A stretch of 64,000 nt of DNA from Linum tenue. Lineage: Eukaryota > Streptophyta > Magnoliopsida > Malpighiales > Linaceae. The notes under the pieces are model-generated. The model saw nothing but the letters and a program-made list of their open reading frames with translations. It did not search any database and was not told the DNA's origin. A program made the translations under genes and the position numbers. This document shows positions 1 through 10,917 of the stretch, in pieces (the stretch's first letter is position 1; each line of letters opens with the position of its first letter). The stretch covers positions 11,926,150-11,990,149 of the forward strand of contig CAMGYJ010000004.1 of NCBI GenBank assembly GCA_946122785.1, in the 5' to 3' direction.

Positions 1-530
1 GAAGGAAAAATAAAGTAATGTGTGAATGGGCAAACAGGTATAAATGGGGGAGTGGAGGAATTGGGGAAGTTGGGAGGGAAATTCAATTTTGGGGGGTGGG
101 TTTGTTCAAATTAGGTAATTGGGGGATTAAAGAGAAAGAATGGAGAGGGTGAGATTTGGGAAAATATATTAATTGGGGAATGGAAACGCGTGCAACTTTT
201 TGATGAGGAGGGGGAATCAAAGAAATTTGATTTTCTCGGGGGATGTTTGGCTTTAAAGAAAGGGGAGGAAAAAAGTGGTGGGAGGTCGAGCTCGAAAGAG
301 AGGAAAGTTGAGGACAGACAACCCATCCATCCACTTCTTCTTCGGTCCTTTAGCTCCTTTTGACTTATCATTCTTTTGTCATCCAATCACTTCTTCTGTT
401 CTTCATTCCTATCTAGTTGATTTTTCATTTTTGACATAAAGTAAAGATACCCTTGTTCAGTCATACAGTACACTAGGCCAGACTATAGTTTTGAAATTTT
501 GGTTTGTGTTTGACTATAGATCGTCTCATT
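1..530. other. AT/G-rich intergenic DNA
   Basis: I see no gene here. The minus strand of about 83-386 gives two short overlapping ORFs of low-complexity Ser/Pro/Phe composition. They resemble a pyrimidine-rich 5' leader read on the minus strand rather than a protein, and no domain is visible. Confidence 0.4.
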
Positions 531-1058
531 AACGAGTTCATGAGCTCTATTGGAATTTAGCTCATCAATTAGTTTGCGATATCGGCTCGAGCTCTGTTAT
601 TTGGTTCATAATCTATAATTGTTCATTTCATGGTATTTAATAGTAATTTGTATATGAGCACCTTATCATACATAGTTTCTCTTTTAAACTATAAACAAGA
701 CATATTTTATCATGTGCTCAAATTCTTAAACGTCATATGTGGTGGGATATATAATCAACAAATCTATGAATTATTAACAAGCCAATGATTAATTATTGAT
801 CGATATGCTAATATAAGTTGCTAGTTGAGGTGACTCGCCTAACCATACTATCGAGGAGCTAGCTCATAGCTCAAAAGAAGCTAGCTCGCTAGTGCAGCTT
901 AACAAACCATCGAGTCGAGCTGGTTCATAAGCCTTATCAGCCGAACAATGCTTAGCTCAAACTTGACTTGTTAGTAAACAAGCCAAATGTTGAATGAGAT
1001 TCTTCCGAACCGAACGTTGAACCGCTCTTGAGCAGTTTAGCTCATTTGCAACCCTAGT
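531..1058. repeat. Probable hAT-type MITE remnant with AGCTCGAGCT-like subrepeats
   Basis: Many scattered copies of the words GAGCTAGCTC and GAGCTCG occur in both orientations, as is common in subterminal regions of hAT MITEs. The right end reads CATTTGCAACCCTA, a typical hAT terminus. No matching left terminus or 8-bp duplication was found, so the left boundary is a guess. Confidence 0.3.
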
Positions 1059-1119
1059 TACCTATATATTCATGAGAAATTTCACAATGCTTTAAAGCAT
1101 TGGTGCTTTAGTTTTTGTC

Positions 1120-1345
1120 TTTATGGTACAACTTCAGGTTGTACTTTTAATTTTATGGTACAACTTCAGGTTGTGCCTATACTCTTTTGTAAAATCCATT
1201 TATAGTACAAACTAAAGTTGTACCTTTATGTTATTATACAACTTCAAGTTGTACCATAACATAAAGGTCAAATTGCCTTATGGTGCAACTTCAATTTGTA
1301 CTTCTAAGTTCTAACGTTATGGTACAACTTCAAGTTGTACTTTAA
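1120..1345. repeat. Array of six GTACAACTTCAAGTTGTAC palindromes
   Basis: Six diverged copies of a 19-20 bp perfect or near-perfect palindrome (GTACAACTT plus AAGTTGTAC arms) lie about 25-50 bp apart. The spacers are unrelated AT-rich DNA. Each unit could form a short hairpin. I do not recognise the family; it may be the interior of a foldback or MITE-type element. Confidence 0.7.
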
Positions 1346-1361
1346 AACACAAATATTTTAA

Positions 1362-1430
1362 AGGGTAATGTCTATTTTTTTATCCAAACCTTTTCAGATT
1401 CTTTTACATTATTCAAACCTATTAAAATAA
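1362..1430 (+). repeat. Isolated MULE terminal fragment
   Basis: The sequence closely matches the terminal inverted repeat of the Mutator-like element at 52477-53891 (GGGNAATGTCTATTTTTT, then spaced CCAAACCT motifs). Only one end is present. It abuts the inverted pararetrovirus fragment, so the element was truncated at that junction. Confidence 0.6.
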
Positions 1431-2464
1431 TCAAAATAAATTTTACTAGTACTAGGGTTATCAGACATATTTGGTTCTTGTTTAGTTTGAATGGTTTGAT
1501 TCCTTGTTGTTCAACGTCTTCATGGTGATGCTGAGTGAAGAATGCTGGTGATGATTGTTGGAGTTGCGTTTTGGGAATTTTTGTAGGTTTGATGATTTTT
1601 GCTGTGTGGTGTTTTTTATGGGGGATAATAGTGTCTCTAGAGTATTACCTCAAACACTTAGTGCCTAGGCACCTCAAGACAGAGGGTTCGTTTGGAGAAC
1701 GGGATTTAGGGCGTGGATTCATTGAATCCGTAGATTTTGTAGAAAGTTATGTTTTTTTGTTGCCTTTTGTATTGTGGATTTTAGCTTTAAAGATTTCAAA
1801 TCTCTAAAATCTATGGATATCAAATCTCTCATAATTAGAGAGGTTGATTTTTTCTCCTATCTTTTCTCTTTCTTTTATTTATTTATCATATTAAATATAT
1901 TTACTAAAAAAGTTTTTAATATTTCTCGAACAACTCTAATTTTTTATTAAGGGTAAACATGTTATTTAATATAAAAATTTTATTTTTATTTTCATTGAAT
2001 GTTAACAATCACAGTTACCAAACAATAAACATTTTAAAATCTATTTTCAACAGTCCGAAGAGTTAGAATCTTTAGATTGTTGACAATCTATAGATTTAAA
2101 CTCAAATTCTCCAAACGACCCCAGAGTCTTGGCTTTGAGAGAAAATTCTCAACTGAAACTTTTATTCTCTGCCTCCTTATGAGGTCTTCACACACATATT
2201 TATAGCAGGTTCATCACCTGCTTATACGTAAGGGCTTACATCACTTTCCAACAAGTGAGAAAACAAACAAACTAGCTTTACAATACAGGGCTACATTTGC
2301 AGAGAAAGTTTTGCAAAGATATCTAGACAAGGCTTAGTGCGATGTAGCTATCATCTTTTTTATTTTGTCTTGAAGGTGAGTCATCCTTGTATTCTTTCCT
2401 TTTATTCTTCTCCATTATTGCTGCTAGTGGTAGTGGTGGTCATGTCGGCTGCACAATGAATGCA
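1428..2464 (-). mobile_element. Inverted endogenous pararetrovirus fragment (intergenic region and leader)
   Basis: This stretch is the reverse complement of 9017-9622, the end of the transactivator-side intergenic region, promoter, leader and first codons of the movement-protein ORF. It contains the same as-1-like TGATGTAAGCCCTTAC motif and TATA box in opposite orientation. It is interrupted by a MITE at 1684-2122. The inverted arm ends at about 2464 and switches directly into virus sequence in the + orientation. Confidence 0.85.
1684..2122. mobile_element. MITE inserted in the inverted pararetrovirus arm
   Basis: About 439 bp. The termini are GGGTTCGTTTGGAGAA on the left and, on the opposite strand at the right, GGGGTCGTTTGGAGAA. 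The homologous uninterrupted virus copy near 9349-9362 gives the empty site, so AGA (or AGAG) is duplicated at 1681-1684 and 2123-2126. The GGGTTCGTTTGG terminus and a 3-bp duplication suit PIF/Harbinger (Tourist-like) MITEs, although the usual TWA target is absent. There is no coding capacity of its own. Confidence 0.75.
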
Positions 2465-2565
2465 TATATGTAGGACTAAAAATAAATAGTACAGGAGAAA
2501 TAGAATTAACCACCAATGTTAAGAAAAACTAGATAAATTTCCCGATAAAATGGAAAATCGGAAAC
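2465..2565 (+). mobile_element. Pararetrovirus RT fragment flanking the Tat element
   Basis: About 100 bp are nearly identical to 6988-7091, which encodes the C-terminal part of the viral reverse transcriptase domain. Relative to that copy there is a one-base deletion in a run of A. The Ty3/gypsy LTR begins immediately after it, and the last five bases GAAAC are the likely left target-site duplication. Confidence 0.8.
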
Positions 2566-3010
2566 TGATAGGGTATCCTAGTAACTAAGGAAACAATACC
2601 CTAGCTAATGGCATAAAGAAGGAAAGAAGACAAAAGAGCAAAAAGACAAGGCTGGGAGACAAGAGACAAGGCCAGGCACCTGACATCAGCAAGGACAAGG
2701 GGCAGGGGGACACCCTCTGTCAAAAAGGACTATGTACAGTGTCAGAAGGTCTGAGGCGCCCGACCACAACATTTATGGCTTGGCAGGCGCCCAGACCACT
2801 ACCTAACCCTCAAATGTGTATAAATAGGAGTTCTCTCCTCATAAATGGCAATCTATCTACTCTTACTCTAACTTCTCTCTACTTTCTCTCTCTATATACT
2901 TCTTCTCTTCTTCTACTTCGGACGAGGCGGAGCGCCTACCCCCTCAAAGTCATGGCTGACGCCCCAAACCCCTTGGACCCGAGTGACGCTCAGTCGCGCG
3001 GGCTCAAACA
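2566..3010 (+). repeat. 5' LTR of a Tat-type Ty3/gypsy element
   Basis: A 445-bp LTR begins TGATAGGG and ends CAAACA (canonical TG..CA). A TATA box TATAAATA lies at 2819-2826, followed by a CT-rich leader. Directly downstream at 3013-3031 is TGGCGCCCACCGTGGGGCC, the primer-binding-site type seen in Tat/Retand elements. No second LTR exists in this window, so LTR age cannot be measured. Confidence 0.75.
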
Positions 3011-3231
3011 ATTGGCGCCCACCGTGGGGCCAAGCATGACTTTGAAAGACGTTTCCAACTCAAGGAAGGGGGAAGAAAGGAGTCCGGCACCAACAAAGAC
3101 CCCTCTCAAGCAAGTGGTTGGTCGTGAAGCGATCAACCCCCAACCACTCACCATCCAAGGTTTAGAGGCATCCGACGACGACGATCCATGCGGGCCAACT
3201 AGCGAAACTTCGGTAAAAGCAAGCACTTCAA

Positions 3232-4357
3232 ATGGCGAGCATGCAAGGCCAACTAGACCAAGTCATGACCGCGTTGACAGCACTAACAAAGGCCAACGGT
3301 CAGGCGCCTCTCAATCCCCAAGAAGCCGCAGAGAAGAGGAGGCGCCTCCGAGGAAAGATGCAGGAGGTGGAGGCGCTACCCATGAACTCCCCACGGGAGG
3401 GTGTGGGCGCCTCACCAAATGAGGACGCAATTGAAGCTGACGATGACATCTACCTGGAAAAGTACGCCCGACTCAACTACGGCACCTCGGAAGAAAGAAG
3501 CGCCCAAATCATTAGACAACCGTTGTCAAAGGGAGTGCTCGAAACACCCATCCCACCAAACTTCGCAAGCATCGGACTGCCCTCATATGAAGGAAAATCT
3601 GATCCAGAGGTCACTTGAGTACGTTCTGCCGAAAAATGCAACTTCTCAATGCGTCTGACGCTGCCTTGTGCAAGGCATTCCCCTCCACCTTCACCGGAGG
3701 ATGCAGTGGGTGGTACTCCTCGCTCCCGGAGGGTATCATTCAGAGCTTCGCTCAATTCGCTTTGTTGTTCACAACAAAGTACGCAAGCCAGAAGAAGCAA
3801 ACGTTGACGGTTCGTACACTTGTCAATCTTAAGCAAAGAAAGGGAGAAAGCCTCAGGCACTTCATGGGGAGATGGTGGGAAGTCGCGTCCAATGTCAAAG
3901 ACCTAACCCCTCCACTTATGCGCACCAACCTAATGGATGCGAGCACTAACGAAGAGCTAAGGCGCTCTCTAGCCAAAAGAGAGATACGACAGGTAGCTGA
4001 ACTGGAAAAAAGATTCAGAAAGCAATCCTCATGGAGGAGGCGCTAGGGGCAAAGGAGGAGGAACAGGGAGGTAGCTCCAAGCGCCCAGCTCAAAGTGGGA
4101 GGGGCGAGGCGCCAAGGACCAGAAGGCGGAGTCTAGATCGACAAGATGATGCCCGACGTCCCAATGTCTGGGTAAGGAGAGACGTTCTTGCAAATTCACA
4201 AGAGTCTCGCCGCGACCGAACCAACCGCGAGGGCGCGAATCAATCTCGAGGACAGGCAAACATGTACTGCGAGTACCACAACTCGCGCACCCACAACACT
4301 GTTGACTGCCACTACTTCAAAAGGCACTTAAGACAATCTCTGACCGAGGAGGAGTAA
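3232..4357 (+). pseudogene. Tat-type gag, frameshifted
   Basis: Structural capsid/nucleocapsid region in three frames (about 3232-3618, 3615-4046 and 4031-4357). The middle part has the typical plant gypsy Gag pattern with WYSSLPEGII, a LFTTKYA segment and LVNLKQRKGESLRHFM. The end has YCEYHNSRTHNTVDCHYF, the pseudo-zinc-finger of Tat Gags. A frameshift occurs at about 3610 and another at about 4030-4046. An in-frame open stretch also extends upstream into the LTR from the ATG at 2952. The protein cannot be made intact. Confidence 0.8.
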
Positions 4358-4362
4358 GAGAA

Positions 4363-5011
4363 ATGTTCCAGAAAGCAGAACAGGGAAATCAATCCCCGCG
4401 GGAGCGCAGTCGCTCCCCAGCCGCAAGGCTGCCGGTGCAGGAGCGCCTGGGTCCTAACCCGAACGACAAGGAGATAAGAACCATCGCGAGAGGGGAGCCC
4501 AGCCGAAAGAAGAAGCGCAAGGGGCAAGCAAGTGACACGTGGTGTATGAAGATCGCAAAACAAGAGGGTCCCGACTTGTCATTTACATCGCAAGACTATC
4601 CTCCGGAGGGCCCATCTGAAAGCCCTCTTGTCATCAACATACAAGTGGAAGGGTGCAAAGTATTCAGAGTGCTGGTAGATAGTGGGAGTTCCGCTGACAT
4701 ACTCTTCTATTCATGTTGGCGTCAAATGCAGACACCCCCCCGAGGTTATGCAAGCCTCAGAAGCCCAACTTGTCGGCTTTTCCGGAGCAAAAGTGAAGGT
4801 GCTAGGAACTGCGCGCTTAAAGGTCAAGGTAGGAGACGAGGAGCCAAGTGCCACACACCCAGTGGACTTCCACATTGCTGACTGCCCATCCGCATACAAT
4901 GCCATCCTAGGGAGACCCTTCCTAGCTCGGTTCGGAGCTGTTGCCTCAACCTGTCATCAAGCGATGAAGTTCCAAACACCCCAAGGAATGGGGATAGCCA
5001 GGGGGACGTGA
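4363..5011 (+). pseudogene. Tat-type aspartic protease, frameshifted
   Basis: Retropepsin region: the active-site motif VDSGSSADIL lies near 4675-4704, and the downstream ILGRPFLARFGA flap/hinge motif lies in a different frame near 4900. A frameshift therefore falls between them at about 4720-4740. In family members this protease would cleave the gag-pol polyprotein; this copy is inactive. Confidence 0.8.
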
Positions 5012-6980
5012 AGGCAGCGAAGGCGTGCTATGCGGCGACCATTCACAAGCCAAAAATACACACGATTGATGCTAGACCAACGGAGGTGCCGCGCCCAGGA
5101 GCAGTTGATTCAGAGATCGAGCTACCATTAGACCCGGACGACCCAAGCCGAGTCGTCCGACTTTCTGCCCATCTACCAGAACACATGCGCCTCCCGATGA
5201 TCAACCTGTTAAGGGAGTACCCAGATTTATTTGCTTGGAGCCCTGAAGACATGCCAGGCGTCTCTAGGGATCTTATGGAACATAAGCTCTCCGTGAAACC
5301 AGAAAGCGTGCCAGTACAACAAAAAAGGAGGGGATCGTCGTTGGCAAGAAGGGTAGCTATGATGGAAGAAGTACAGAAGCTACTCAAGGCAGGGTTCATT
5401 CGAGAGGTGCAATACCCAAAGTGGCTAGCAAACACAGTGTTAGTTAAGAAACACAATGGGACATGGTGAATGTGTATTGATTTCACCTCACTAAATAAAG
5501 CATGCCCGAAGGACCCATACCCACTACCAAGGATTGACCAGCTGGTCGACGCCACCTCCAATCACGATATGTTAAGCTTTCTCGACATGTTTTCAGGGTA
5601 CCACCAAATCCCTCTCAGCGAGGAGGATCAAGAGAAAACGGCTTTCATGACCCCATATGGGAACTATTGCTATGTGGTAATGCCATTCGGCTTGAAGAAC
5701 GCAGGTGCCACCTATCAGAGGATGGTGGACAAAGTCTTTGGAGGACAAATAGGGCAAAATGTGGAGGCATACGTAGACGATGTGTTAATCAAAAGTAAGA
5801 AAGAGGGTGACCACCTGAGCGACCTAAGGGAGACGTTCGAGAACCTGAGGCGTCACAATCTGAAGCTTAACCCCCTCAAGTGCGTATTCGGGGCAGGAGC
5901 GGGTCAATTCTTAGGCTTCATGATCACTCGCCGTGGTATTGAGGCTAATCCGAAACAGATAAAGGCAATTGCCGAACTCAAGTCGCCGAGAACAGTGAAG
6001 GAAGTTCAGGCATTAGCAGGAAAACTCGCCGCGCTCAACAGATTCATTCCCAGGTCAGCGGATAGGTGCGCCCCGCTCTTCAATTCTCTAAAGAAAAAAT
6101 CCAAGTTCAAATGGACGGAAGAATGTGAGAAAACATTTGAGGAGATGAAGACTGTGCTGGTGAATCCTCTCATCCTTGTGGCTCCAAAAGAAGGAGAGCG
6201 TTTGTTCCTTTACATAGCCATATCAGACGTGGCTATCAGTGCGGTGCTCGTTAGGCGTCACCTTGAGAACCTTGCAGATCAGCCGATATACTACATCAGT
6301 AAGACGCTCCTCCCAACCGAAAGGAGGTACGCAGCCATCGAGAAGGCAGCCCTGGCATTAGTAACTGCCGCCCAAAAGCTGAGGCCCTATTTTCAAGGAC
6401 ACGCGGTCACGGTACTGACCAACCTACCAATGAAAAGAATTCTTCATAGCACAAGTGCTTCGGGGCGCCTAACTAAATGGGCAGTTGAGCTAAGTGAGTT
6501 TGATATCCAGTATGCTCCTCGCCCTTCAATTAAAGCCCAGGTCCTAGCAGATTTTGTAGCAGAAGGAACGATCGAACCTACAAGAACCGATGAAGGAAGG
6601 TGGAAGCTGTTTGTGGATGGTGCGGCAAGTAAGACAGGTGCAGGCGCCGGCATAGTCTTGGAAACGCCAGGAGGTGTTACACACGAAGTGGCTTTACGAT
6701 TCTCAACACTTAAAACCAACAATGCGGCTGAATACGAGGCACTGATCAACGGAGGAGCTAGGGGCAAGGCGCCTGGACGTCTTCTCCGATTCCGCATTGG
6801 TGGTTCGGCAGGTGCTGGGAGAATTTGAAGTTAAGGAAGATTGTTTGCTGCGCTATGTGGAAGAAGCGAAGAAGAGGGCGCAGGGTTTCGAAGATTGGAA
6901 GCTCTCTCATATAGCACGAGGTGACAACGCGGACGCAGATGCGCTTTCCAAATTAGCCACAGCTGTCGACTTTGAGGAGG
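5008..6980 (+). pseudogene. Tat-type reverse transcriptase, RNase H and second RNase H, broken
   Basis: The RT contains CIDFTSLNKACPKD, the FSGYHQI block, FMTPYGNYCYVVMPFGLKNAG and the catalytic YVDD (about 5770). The connected RNase H follows at about 6180-6470 (IYYISKTL, ERRYAAIEKAAL). The second RNase H begins with WKLFVDGAAS near 6600 and continues in another frame from 6797 (frameshift near 6790-6828). A TGA at 5467-5469 interrupts the first conserved RT block. The reading ends at the fusion with virus RT at about 6986. Confidence 0.85.
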
Positions 6981-6986
6981 AACGAC

Positions 6987-7845
6987 ATGTATATGTAGGA
7001 CTAAAAATAAATAGTACAGGAGAAATAGAATTAACCACCAATGTTAAAGAAAAACTAGATAAATTTCCCGATAAAATGGAAAATAGGAAACAAATACAAA
7101 GATTTTTAGGAAGTTTAAATTATATTAGCGAACAATGATTTCTAAAAAATTTAGCAAAAGAACAAAAACACCTTCAACAAAAGATATCATATAAGATATA
7201 TTGGAAATGGGAAGACAAGGATACAGAGGTAGTATAATTTATGAAGGCTAGTTGTGATCATTTACCTAAATTATATAACCCATGTGATCGCGATTTTCTC
7301 ATAGTTGAAACAAATTCATCCAAGGAGACATGGGCAGGTTGCATGCTCGCAATCCCCGAAGGAAAGAAATTACTATCTCTTGATTACTATGGCAATACAC
7401 TATCCCAAAATGAACCGAATCGAATGATTCATCTACAAATCACTATGATAAACTACTATCTAAAGGCAGTAATGAATCAAAAGATTCTACAAATTACTCA
7501 GTACCTTTTAATACAGACAAGTACCCAAAGAAGTTATGTAAATATATTTCAGGAACATTCTCTGTTACTGAGAGAAACTATCCAATTCATGATCTAGAAA
7601 CACTAGCTTGTCTCAGGATATTGAAGAAGTGGAAACTCAAATTGTTAACCAGTCGTTTTGAGTTACGAACAGACTCCAAATATGTTACAGGATTCTAGAG
7701 GTGCAAGCTTGAAGCAGACTTCAACAAAGGAAGATTGATCCGGTGGCAACAACAACTACACTATTACAAACCATATCTAAAATACATCAAGTCAGCAACC
7801 AACCCGTTGGCCGACACCCTTACTAGAGAATGGAGGGAATAATAA
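6987..7845 (+). pseudogene. Pararetrovirus reverse transcriptase/RNase H C-terminal part, broken
   Basis: This is the end of a Caulimoviridae polymerase ORF. The RT thumb/connection (QRFLGSLNYI motif near 7105-7135) is followed by a stop at 7136-7138. The RNase H region continues through 7241-7597 and then in another frame to about 7840, with the LRTDSKYV catalytic-Asp motif near 7660-7683 and a stop shortly after it. The start is a fusion with the Tat element, so the protease and RT fingers/palm are absent. There are several stops and at least one frameshift, so the copy is inactive. Confidence 0.8.
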
Positions 7846-8089
7846 AGCATATGCAGAACCAGCAACAACAGAAGGAAGAACAAATCTGATCACTTGAAAC
7901 TCGACTTTCTTTAAGGCGGGGGGAACTAGAACGGCTCAAAACCACCATCACCATTCTGCAACAACAAATAAAAGGTAAAACCCAATCAGAAGCAAGATAA
8001 TAATCACAGAGAAGGAAACACAACAAGAAAAAACATCCACAGGATGGGCAGATCTGGAAGAAAAAGATGAAAACTATGAAGAAGACGAA

Positions 8090-8970
8090 ATGAAATCAAA
8101 AAAAGGAAATGGTATGTCATCTATGACGGACCATTTCGAGGGATTTACACCAGTTGGGCAATAGCATCCCAGCATATTGTCGGGCATAATGTTAAGCACT
8201 AGTCATTCACATCCAAGAAGGAGGCAGATCAAGCATTCAAAGAATCATACAAAGCCCTTGCCATGAAGCAAAAAGTGGAATCAACCACTCCACAACAACA
8301 TTTGACGATGAAAATTCCAGGTATCAATATAAAAAATATCCAGACCACAAAGGAAAGGGAAGAAGCTAAAAAACCCACACTTCAGAAATTTCAACTATGA
8401 AGAAATCCATACTACCATGGAATTTTACGCAACATTCAAAGGCGGACCAAAAGCAGTAGTCACAGAAGAAGCTTCACCAGCAACAGTATTTGCTCTTCAT
8501 CAATATGGATTATTGGACACCATTTACATCAAAAAGATTAGCATCTTCGACGAATTTCCTATTAAATTCAAGATGACCGTGAAAAGATATCTTGAATTCT
8601 TTGCCAAAGGAAGAGAGATTTATCTGAGGTATATATCCAGTTATCCATTATTCAACCAGGAAGAAATGACTATACCATCAAAGGCCCTCATCAAAATGGG
8701 AGTTTCAAATGAAATTACCCAACAAGGGATGACCTGAAGACAGTCAAAATACCAGAAGCCTATCAAGTGAAATCATTGTTTTCGGTGTGTCAAGCCATTC
8801 ACTACATCAACCCAACAGACAACCTCAAGGTCAATTATGGGAGCAACCATAAAGTCATCATTAGTAATTCCAAGACACAGTTTACTATAGAACAATGGAG
8901 CCTAATCACAGATTTAGCCAAGGACTTCATCAATATAGAACGAACGTTGGCTCCACTAGCAACAGATTAA
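8090..8970 (+). pseudogene. Pararetrovirus transactivator/viroplasmin-like ORF, broken
   Basis: The region downstream of the polymerase reads KWYVIYDGPFRGIY near 8107, which resembles the RNase-H1-N-like domain of caulimovirus inclusion-body (transactivator) proteins. It continues in other frames at 8417-8737 and 8767-8970. In the family this protein enables translation re-initiation on the polycistronic RNA and forms virus factories. Stops near 8200 and 8398 and a frameshift near 8735 show decay. Position between polymerase and intergenic region matches ORF VI of caulimovirus-like genomes. Confidence 0.65.
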
Positions 8971-9179
8971 AAACAGCAGTTGTGTGAATTATTGCAACTA
9001 CACGAAGACCTTATCTGCATTCATTGTGCAACCGACATGACCACCACTACCACTAGCAGCAATAATGGAGAAGAATAAAAGGAAAGAAGACAAGGATGAC
9101 TCACCTTCAAGACAAAATAAAAAAGATGATAGCTACATCGCACTAAGCCTTGTCTAGATGTCTTTGCAAAACTTTCTTT

Positions 9180-9330
9180 GCAAATGTAGCCCTGTATTGT
9201 AAAGCTAGTTTGTTTGTTTGTTTTCTCACTTGTTGGAAAGTGATGTAGGCCCTTACTTATAAGCAGGTGATGAACCTGCTATAAATATGTGTGTGAAGAC
9301 CTCATAAGGAGGCAGAGAATAAAAGTTTCA
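9180..9330 (+). promoter_or_regulatory. Pararetrovirus pregenomic promoter region
   Basis: An as-1-like motif TGATGTAGGCCCTTAC (9241-9256) is followed by a TATA box TATAAAT (9280-9286) and, about 30 bp on, a poly(A) signal AATAAA (9318-9323). This is the compact promoter/poly(A) arrangement expected in a Caulimoviridae intergenic region. The inverted copy near 2170-2250 has the better-preserved motif TGATGTAAGCCCTTACG on the minus strand. Confidence 0.65.
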
Positions 9331-9573
9331 GTTGAGAATTTTCTATCAAAGCCAAGACTCTGTCTTGAGATGCCTATGCACTGAGTGTTTGAGGCAATAC
9401 TCTGGAGACACTCTTATCCCCCATCAAAAACACCACACAACAAAAATCATCAAACCTACAAAAATTCCCAAAACGCAACTCCAACAATCATCACCAGCAT
9501 TCTTCACTCAGCATCACCATGAAGATGTTAAACAACAAGGAATCAAACCATTCCAACTAAACAAGAACCAGGT

Positions 9574-10445
9574 ATGTCTGATAACCCTAGTACTAGTAAA
9601 AGTTATTTTGATTATTTAAACAAGAATGAAGAAGAAAACTATTTCTTAGATGGTATCATAGATATTAAGAAAATCAAGGAGCAAACTAATTTTACCTTAT
9701 CAGAAACTCAAAACTTTATCACCAAGTCATTTTTATCTAAACTCTTTGATAGAAAAATATAATTAAATATGGAAAGATGATAGGAGAAACAACAATACCT
9801 ATAGAACAAACCAAAGGAGATTTTCTAATTCAAATAATAAATAGAGAACAAATTAGAAAAAAGTTATCAAAACTACAACAAGAAGCGCGAAGTAAAATAA
9901 CTTCTATTCATATTAGCACGATACAAATTATCTTTAAATCAACAATGAAAACAGGAATAAGTGCTTCTATAGAACTAGAAATAAGAGATGACAGACGCGT
10001 TAATAATGAAGAAAGTATAATAGCAAAAGGACAAGGAAATTTAGGAGTATGAATAATTAAATTTGATATTAATTTACAACAAGGTTTAAGTCTAACGGAC
10101 GGAAATCTTGATTCCTCAATTATTATAAAATATGAATTAAAAAGAGAAAATTTTATGAGGGAAAATAGCAAACCATTTTCAGTAGCATACCAAATAAACT
10201 ACGCCTTAACTAATAGTCATCATAGTTTCGCATTCAAGGATAAAGAAGCTATTACCATAGAATATTTATTTAAACCACTAATACATTTAGAATCCCCTAT
10301 AAAAATAACTAAATCAAACTATATTAATCCAAGAATTAGCCTAGATAGACGAAACCCCTCTAGAAGAATAACAAACAAGTTAAAAGAAGAGGAACAAGAA
10401 GAAAAGGAAGAGGTAAAAAAATATTACGATAATTCATCAAAATGA
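9574..10445 (+). pseudogene. Pararetrovirus movement-protein-like ORF, broken
   Basis: The first ORF after the intergenic region runs from the ATG at 9574 to a stop at 9760-9762, then continues in other frames at 9777-10052 and 10155-10445. The middle and C-terminal parts (SIELEIRDDRR, SFAFKDKEAITIEYLF) look like a 30K-superfamily movement protein of Caulimoviridae. Such proteins modify plasmodesmata for cell-to-cell spread. The C-terminal FKPLIHLESPIKI segment recurs in diverged form at about 19350, supporting the family call. Two frameshifts and several stops make it non-functional. Confidence 0.65.
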
Positions 10446-10910
10446 CAACGATAGTGAAATAAAGAATCTACAAGAATTAATCATAGAATTAAAAGATGAA
10501 ATATAAATACTTCATTAAAATACCTAATACTCACCATATAAATAAGTTAATAGAAGGAATAGACACTATAGATCTTACTTCAATAGATGACATCACTATG
10601 GTTACACTAGAACTATCATACTTTGTTTCAGACATTGTATAAGAACAAATGTGTATTGGAACTATAGAGACATTAGAAGAAGTTGTTTCTAAAACCGAAT
10701 TAATTACCGATATAATAACTAGTCTAACTAAAATATAACAAAAACTAATGAATAATTAAAACTCAGTTTTCTTTAAAAAAAGTATCGATAAGTTAGAAAA
10801 ACTAAAAAATCTCTTTACAAAACACAAAATTGTATTGGTTGAGTCATGTCACTGTCTCCTTCCATGAAGAATAAACAAAACCTGAAAAAAGCAAAGTTAC
10901 GTAGAAAAAC

Positions 10911-10917
<7 letters not shown>
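10446..10917 (+). mobile_element. Residual pararetrovirus sequence beyond the movement protein
   Basis: AT-rich sequence with short open stretches (for example KNLQELIIELKDEI near 10465) plausibly belongs to the next small viral ORFs, but I cannot assign a domain. The signal ends at about 10850, just before a (TA)n tract. Confidence 0.4.

Larger units (their letters stand above)
2566..6986 (+). mobile_element. 3'-truncated Tat-lineage Ty3/gypsy retrotransposon
   Basis: The order is 5' LTR, primer binding site, gag, protease, reverse transcriptase, RNase H and a second (archaeal-type) RNase H, which is a hallmark of the Tat lineage. The element stops inside that second RNase H at about 6986, where it fuses to pararetrovirus RT sequence. 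Integrase, the 3' LTR and a right target-site duplication are missing. It was inserted into a pararetrovirus copy (left flank GAAAC) and later lost its 3' half. Confidence 0.85.

Noticed and set aside
1535..1807. 90-codon + strand ORF with hydrophobic stretches
   Set aside because: It spans the junction of the inverted virus leader and the MITE inserted in it; a chimera without a gene.
7823..8026. Minus-strand ORF opposite the virus
   Set aside because: Shadow of the decayed virus region.
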